NCBI GenBank assembly: GCA_004151065.3
Contig: NWUY0304097805.1
Location: forward strand, 1-10,678
Length of the DNA stretch: 10,678 nucleotides
Source of the DNA: Larix sibirica
Lineage: Eukaryota; Streptophyta; Pinopsida; Pinales; Pinaceae
Direction of reading: 5' to 3'
Positions 8,037 through 10,678 of the stretch are shown here, piece after piece; the stretch's first letter is position 1; each line of letters opens with the position of its first letter. The notes beneath the pieces are model-generated. The model ran no database searches and had not been told where the DNA came from. It worked only from the letters and a program-made list of their open reading frames with translations. A program made the translations under genes and the position numbers.

Positions 8037-8436
8037 AAATGGATTTAGTGTTGTCGATTTTTTTTTAAGAAAAAAACAAATAACTTGTTATTTCAAAGTT
8101 ATTTATAATAAGGTACATGATAATTCTGTTCAGTAGAGATCAAAACTAGATAACCTTGACAAACCCAACAAAACTAGAAATAACATAAACAAGTAACCAC
8201 ATAATAGTATAGTTGTTAGATCAAATCTCTCAGAAACTGTACGAAACATACTATAAGCCTCGATACAATCAACAATCCTATCATCCTTCAAAAAACAACA
8301 GATCATTGCCCAAGCAAGCATCACCGAGTCTATTTGAAACTGAAAAATATGACAATCCAAAACCAACAAACTACTACGTTGAGCAGTCATAAAGAAGCAT
8401 CACCAACATATCAAAATGATAAGAAAGGGTGCCCTC

Positions 8437-8680
8437 CTAATAGACCTTATAGCACCCCTTGTCCACCAGCATATTGTCCACAAACGTCTCATAAAAAAGG
8501 ATGACTTCTTTTGCACCCAATGCCCTTTTGGAAACCTAATCAGCAATAATATTATTTTCCATATAGACATGAGAAAAGGAAATGGAATGGAAGCTAGAAG
8601 TAAGATCATGAATCCTTTTACATCATTGTTCCAAAACAGTCACCTGCATCATACCATATTATTGGCCCAATCAATATAGT
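8437..8680 (-). pseudogene. Retroelement RNase H (RVT_3-like) fragment, broken
   Basis: The minus-strand translation, with one frameshift, gives IDWANNM and then a frame reading CKRIHDLTSSFHSISF, SHVYMENNIIAD, a stop, and VSKRALG. This fits the end of plant reverse-transcriptase-like RNase H domains, where W, a KRI..L helix, F..ISF.HVYRE.N..AD.LSK.AL occur in that order; the Asp of AD (8539-8541) is the last metal-binding residue of the family. The stop directly after AD (8536-8538), another before CKRI, and the frameshift show that it is dead. The domain occurs in plant LINEs and some LTR elements; the HVY.E.N variant favours a non-LTR origin. The upstream RT and the first half of the RNase H are missing, so the copy is truncated or deleted. 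Confidence 0.6.
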
Positions 8681-9313
8681 GTTATGGATTATATTATTAT
8701 TCATCATTATTCATTCATAATATAAAATATTTTGTGATCTCCTTTACATCTTTAACTAAATATGGTTCTCTTTTAGCAGTGCCACAGTTACGAGTTGGAT
8801 CAACACTTATGGACAATTTGCATGAGAAGTAGAGATATTTATGCAAAACTTACAAAAAAAATTATACAATTTTTTTGCCAATAGCATATAATTTTTTGTA
8901 ATATACAGGACTATTATGTTACAGCATAAGTAGTATAGATAGTGTTTGAAGATGAATCATATAAATGATGTAATAATGGTTGATAACTTTTTGTGTAAGG
9001 CCTATAGACCTCTGTGAATGTGGTTTTATTAATACAATATAAATGCGTATTTTTTGTGCGGGAAAAAAAAAGTGTTCTCTTTTCTTTAAACTTAAGGATG
9101 ATACATTACACACTTTCATATATTTCTCTAACCAACCCTTCCCCTCCCCTACTTATAATATCTTTCTCTATAAGTTGAAAGAATATTATCCATTTAAACT
9201 TAAAGTCGATCTCTGGGAAGAATATACTATTGTGGGCCATATTAAAGGAATTTCCAACTTCTCTAAAACAATATGGACATTAGGATTATAAAAATGTATC
9301 ATCGTAAAATTCA
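8681..9313. other. AT-rich spacer between two retroelement remnants
   Basis: I find no recognisable protein domain. A plus-strand frame of 82 codons (9043-9291) and a minus-strand frame of 66 codons (8919-9119) lack any known motif. The stretch may include the worn 3' end of the integrase-bearing element to its right, but no LTR boundary, polypurine tract or target duplication is clear. Confidence 0.5.
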
Positions 9314-9545
9314 CTCTTCTTTTACATTGAATTCCTAAAGTTGCATTTTATCTCTGTATTGTTTGGTTTGATGATGATTATAAATACCTTCATAAATTTA
9401 TGTGCTCTACCATTCTTTTGCCATATCCACAACGCTATAAAGTTTAAAAGAATTTATTGTGAACTTCTCAAGAAATTGAAATAAAATGTGTGGCATTGTC
9501 ATTAAACACCTCAACTCTGAATTTCTCGAACACAACCAATCATTT
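9314..9545 (-). pseudogene. Degraded retrotransposon integrase, best fit Ty3/Gypsy
   Basis: On the minus strand one frame reads FRVEVFNDNATHFIS and, 31 codons after its Asp (9498-9500), GYGKRMVEHIN with a Glu at 9405-9407. This mirrors the second D and the E of a retroviral-type DD35E core (TDN.T.F ... NG.VE..N), with a few codons lost. A shifted frame at 9314-9364 reads KQYRDKMQL, a stop, then EFNVKEE, like the K.Y.D......F..GD.VL segment after the Gypsy integrase core. The ~100 residues usually between these blocks are mostly missing. Several stops and frame changes show a dead copy. Copia is the alternative, but the last block favours Gypsy. Confidence 0.45.
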
Positions 9546-10280
9546 TAACTATCCATTTTTTTTATATTTTCAATCATGTAATCTCTTATGATTTCCTCCT
9601 TCTTGGACTTCCAATATTATTTATCTCATTTTCAAATTCAATGACCATCTTAATTCTAGTGGTTACAAGGTCATTATTCACTACTATGTTGGGTAACTAA
9701 ATCTCAAAAATTGTAGAGATTAAGAGATTTGGAAAGCAAAAGTAACATTTTCTTATGCTTCAATATTCCATGTATCTAAACAAACATGACTACTACTAAC
9801 AACCACTATGTGCAGAGGTTATGACTTTTTTACACTATTTTTATTTTAATATTTGCAACCTTCCACCATCTAGTATCTATATTTTTAATCTCATAGTCTT
9901 TAAAAGAGTGATCTATATATAACACAATTATGAAAGGGGTTTATTTGAGATATACAATCTTATTAAGAAAAATATTATTTTCCAACCTTCATCATTATTA
10001 TTTTATTTATTTACATTATATTGAAAATAATTATAGGGATTAACTCTCTTGTGACCTTTCATTTTTTATAAATAATTTAAGGTTTGTTTTAAAAAATAAT
10101 TAAAAAACCTTAACTAATTTGTATATATAAACTGTATAATTTATATCTCATATAGAAAATATATAATTTATATCTCATATTGAAAAGTTTCTATGATTCA
10201 ACTTATCACAAAACAAATAATAGATTAGTATCTATTAAAAAAACTTATCATACTAAGATCTTGAATTATGTTATTATAGG
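9546..10280. other. AT-rich spacer, probably decayed repeat sequence
   Basis: No gene is supported. The interval flanks the integrase remnant and may hold more of the same decayed element upstream of the core, but I cannot recognise reverse transcriptase or RNase H motifs. A short duplication, ATATAATTTATATCTCATAT near 10134-10154 and 10159-10180, is the only internal structure noted. Confidence 0.5.
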
Positions 10281-10497
10281 CATCTATTACAAGTGGAAAA
10301 ATGATTGAACTTTGTAAGTTTTAAAGTCTTTCAAGTTATTGTTGCATTGCTCGCATCTCTAATGCTAAAAAAGTTGTTGCATGTTTATTACAAGCGGAAG
10401 GAGTGTTGAACTTTCTAAGTTTTAAAGTCTTTCAAGTTTAGTAATCTCCATTATTATTCCAAGCAATAGATTGACTTTGAATTTAATTTGTATTCTC
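10281..10497 (+). repeat. Dispersed repeat copy 2 with a ~101-bp partial tandem duplication
   Basis: TATTACAAG(T/C)GGAA...TTGAACTTT.TAAGTTTTAAAGTCTTTCAAGTT occurs at about 10285-10337 and again at about 10386-10438, a period near 101 bp. The second copy continues through TATTCCAAGCAAT to TTTAATTTGTAT and matches the segment at 7268-7395. The block is therefore one full and one partial copy of the same unknown repeat. Confidence 0.7.
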
Positions 10498-10571
10498 TGT
10501 TGTATTAGTAATGGTTTTTATTGATTTTATTTTTCATGAGAAATGATGGCTTTGTTATTCTTCAAAGAATT

Positions 10572-10655
10572 AAGGGTTGGCCAGATTTGAACTCGAGTTG
10601 GATGGGGAACATTGTCCAACCCAATCGTTACACTATCCACTCGGGATAATGGCTT
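10572..10655 (-). repeat. tRNA-like, possibly SINE-derived segment
   Basis: On the minus strand GGATAGTGTAACGATTGG resembles a pol III A box (TRGYNNA...GG with extra bases). About 40 nt on, GAGTTCAAATCTGG resembles a B box (GGTTCRANYCC), matching at most core positions. Between them GTTGGA and TCCAAC can pair perfectly around a 12-nt loop (10596-10601 with 10614-10619). The loop is too long for a tRNA anticodon arm and the acceptor and T stems pair poorly, so this is not a working tRNA. A tRNA-derived SINE head or a decayed tRNA gene is plausible; the element would run off the right edge or towards lower coordinates. Confidence 0.35.
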
Positions 10656-10678
10656 TCACTAGTGAGAGAGAGGGTATC

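Noticed and set aside
8130-8390. 86-codon minus-strand hydrophobic ORF
   Set aside because: It lies just downstream of the RNase H remnant, probably in a retroelement 3' region. I recognise no family and the hydrophobicity follows from T-rich codons.
9043-9291. 82-codon plus-strand ORF
   Set aside because: No known motif, AT-driven composition, and it opposes the strand of the neighbouring integrase relic, so it is most likely a chance frame.
1-10678. CRISPR array, bacterial operon, or defence system
   Set aside because: The tandem repeats here are adjacent duplications without unique spacers, and the only intact gene is a plant AP2/ERF factor with eukaryotic gene structure.

Overview
The window looks like nuclear DNA of a seed plant. 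It is AT-rich, carries one intron-bearing transcription-factor gene in a slightly GC-richer island (about 2,000-6,250), and is flanked on both sides by decayed retroelement sequence and short, old tandem duplications. The large spacing, worn retroelement remnants and divergent AP2 domain suggest a gymnosperm, perhaps a conifer. That is an inference; nothing here proves the lineage. No bacterial, organellar or viral gene set is visible.

Layout. 1-640 is AT-rich spacer with TA microsatellites. 641-2,060 holds a run of unrelated local duplications: a perfect 42-bp tandem, a ~99-bp diverged direct repeat, a 33-bp-period repeat next to an inverted repeat, and a 72-bp tandem. About 2,060-2,920 is spacer that probably includes the 3' end of the gene. 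2,921-3,213 is a 148-bp tandem duplication running up to the stop codon, so it should lie in the 3' UTR. 3,213-4,622 (minus strand) is a complete 469-codon coding sequence for a group VI AP2/ERF protein of the cytokinin response factor (CRF) type.

Upstream of that gene on the minus strand, 4,636-5,503 reads as an intron in the 5' leader (GTAAGT donor, TTCAG acceptor). 5,503-5,721 is a 72-codon upstream ORF whose last codon overlaps the donor site. If the inferred splice is right, the uORF stop is rebuilt as TAA across the junction and lies 12 nt before the CRF start codon, in the same frame. The promoter is probably between about 5,800 and 6,250. This small gene system (uORF, leader intron, main ORF) is the most interesting part of the window.

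6,316-10,678 is AT-rich and made largely of old repeats. It holds a ~130-150-bp unit present three times in tandem (7,436-7,860), a dispersed repeat seen near 7,268-7,395 and again at 10,361-10,497, a broken RNase H fragment of a retroelement (minus, 8,437-8,680), a broken integrase fragment that best fits Ty3/Gypsy (minus, 9,314-9,545), and a tRNA-like, SINE-like hairpin segment at the right edge. The repeats and retroelement pieces appear inert; I see no intact mobile element.
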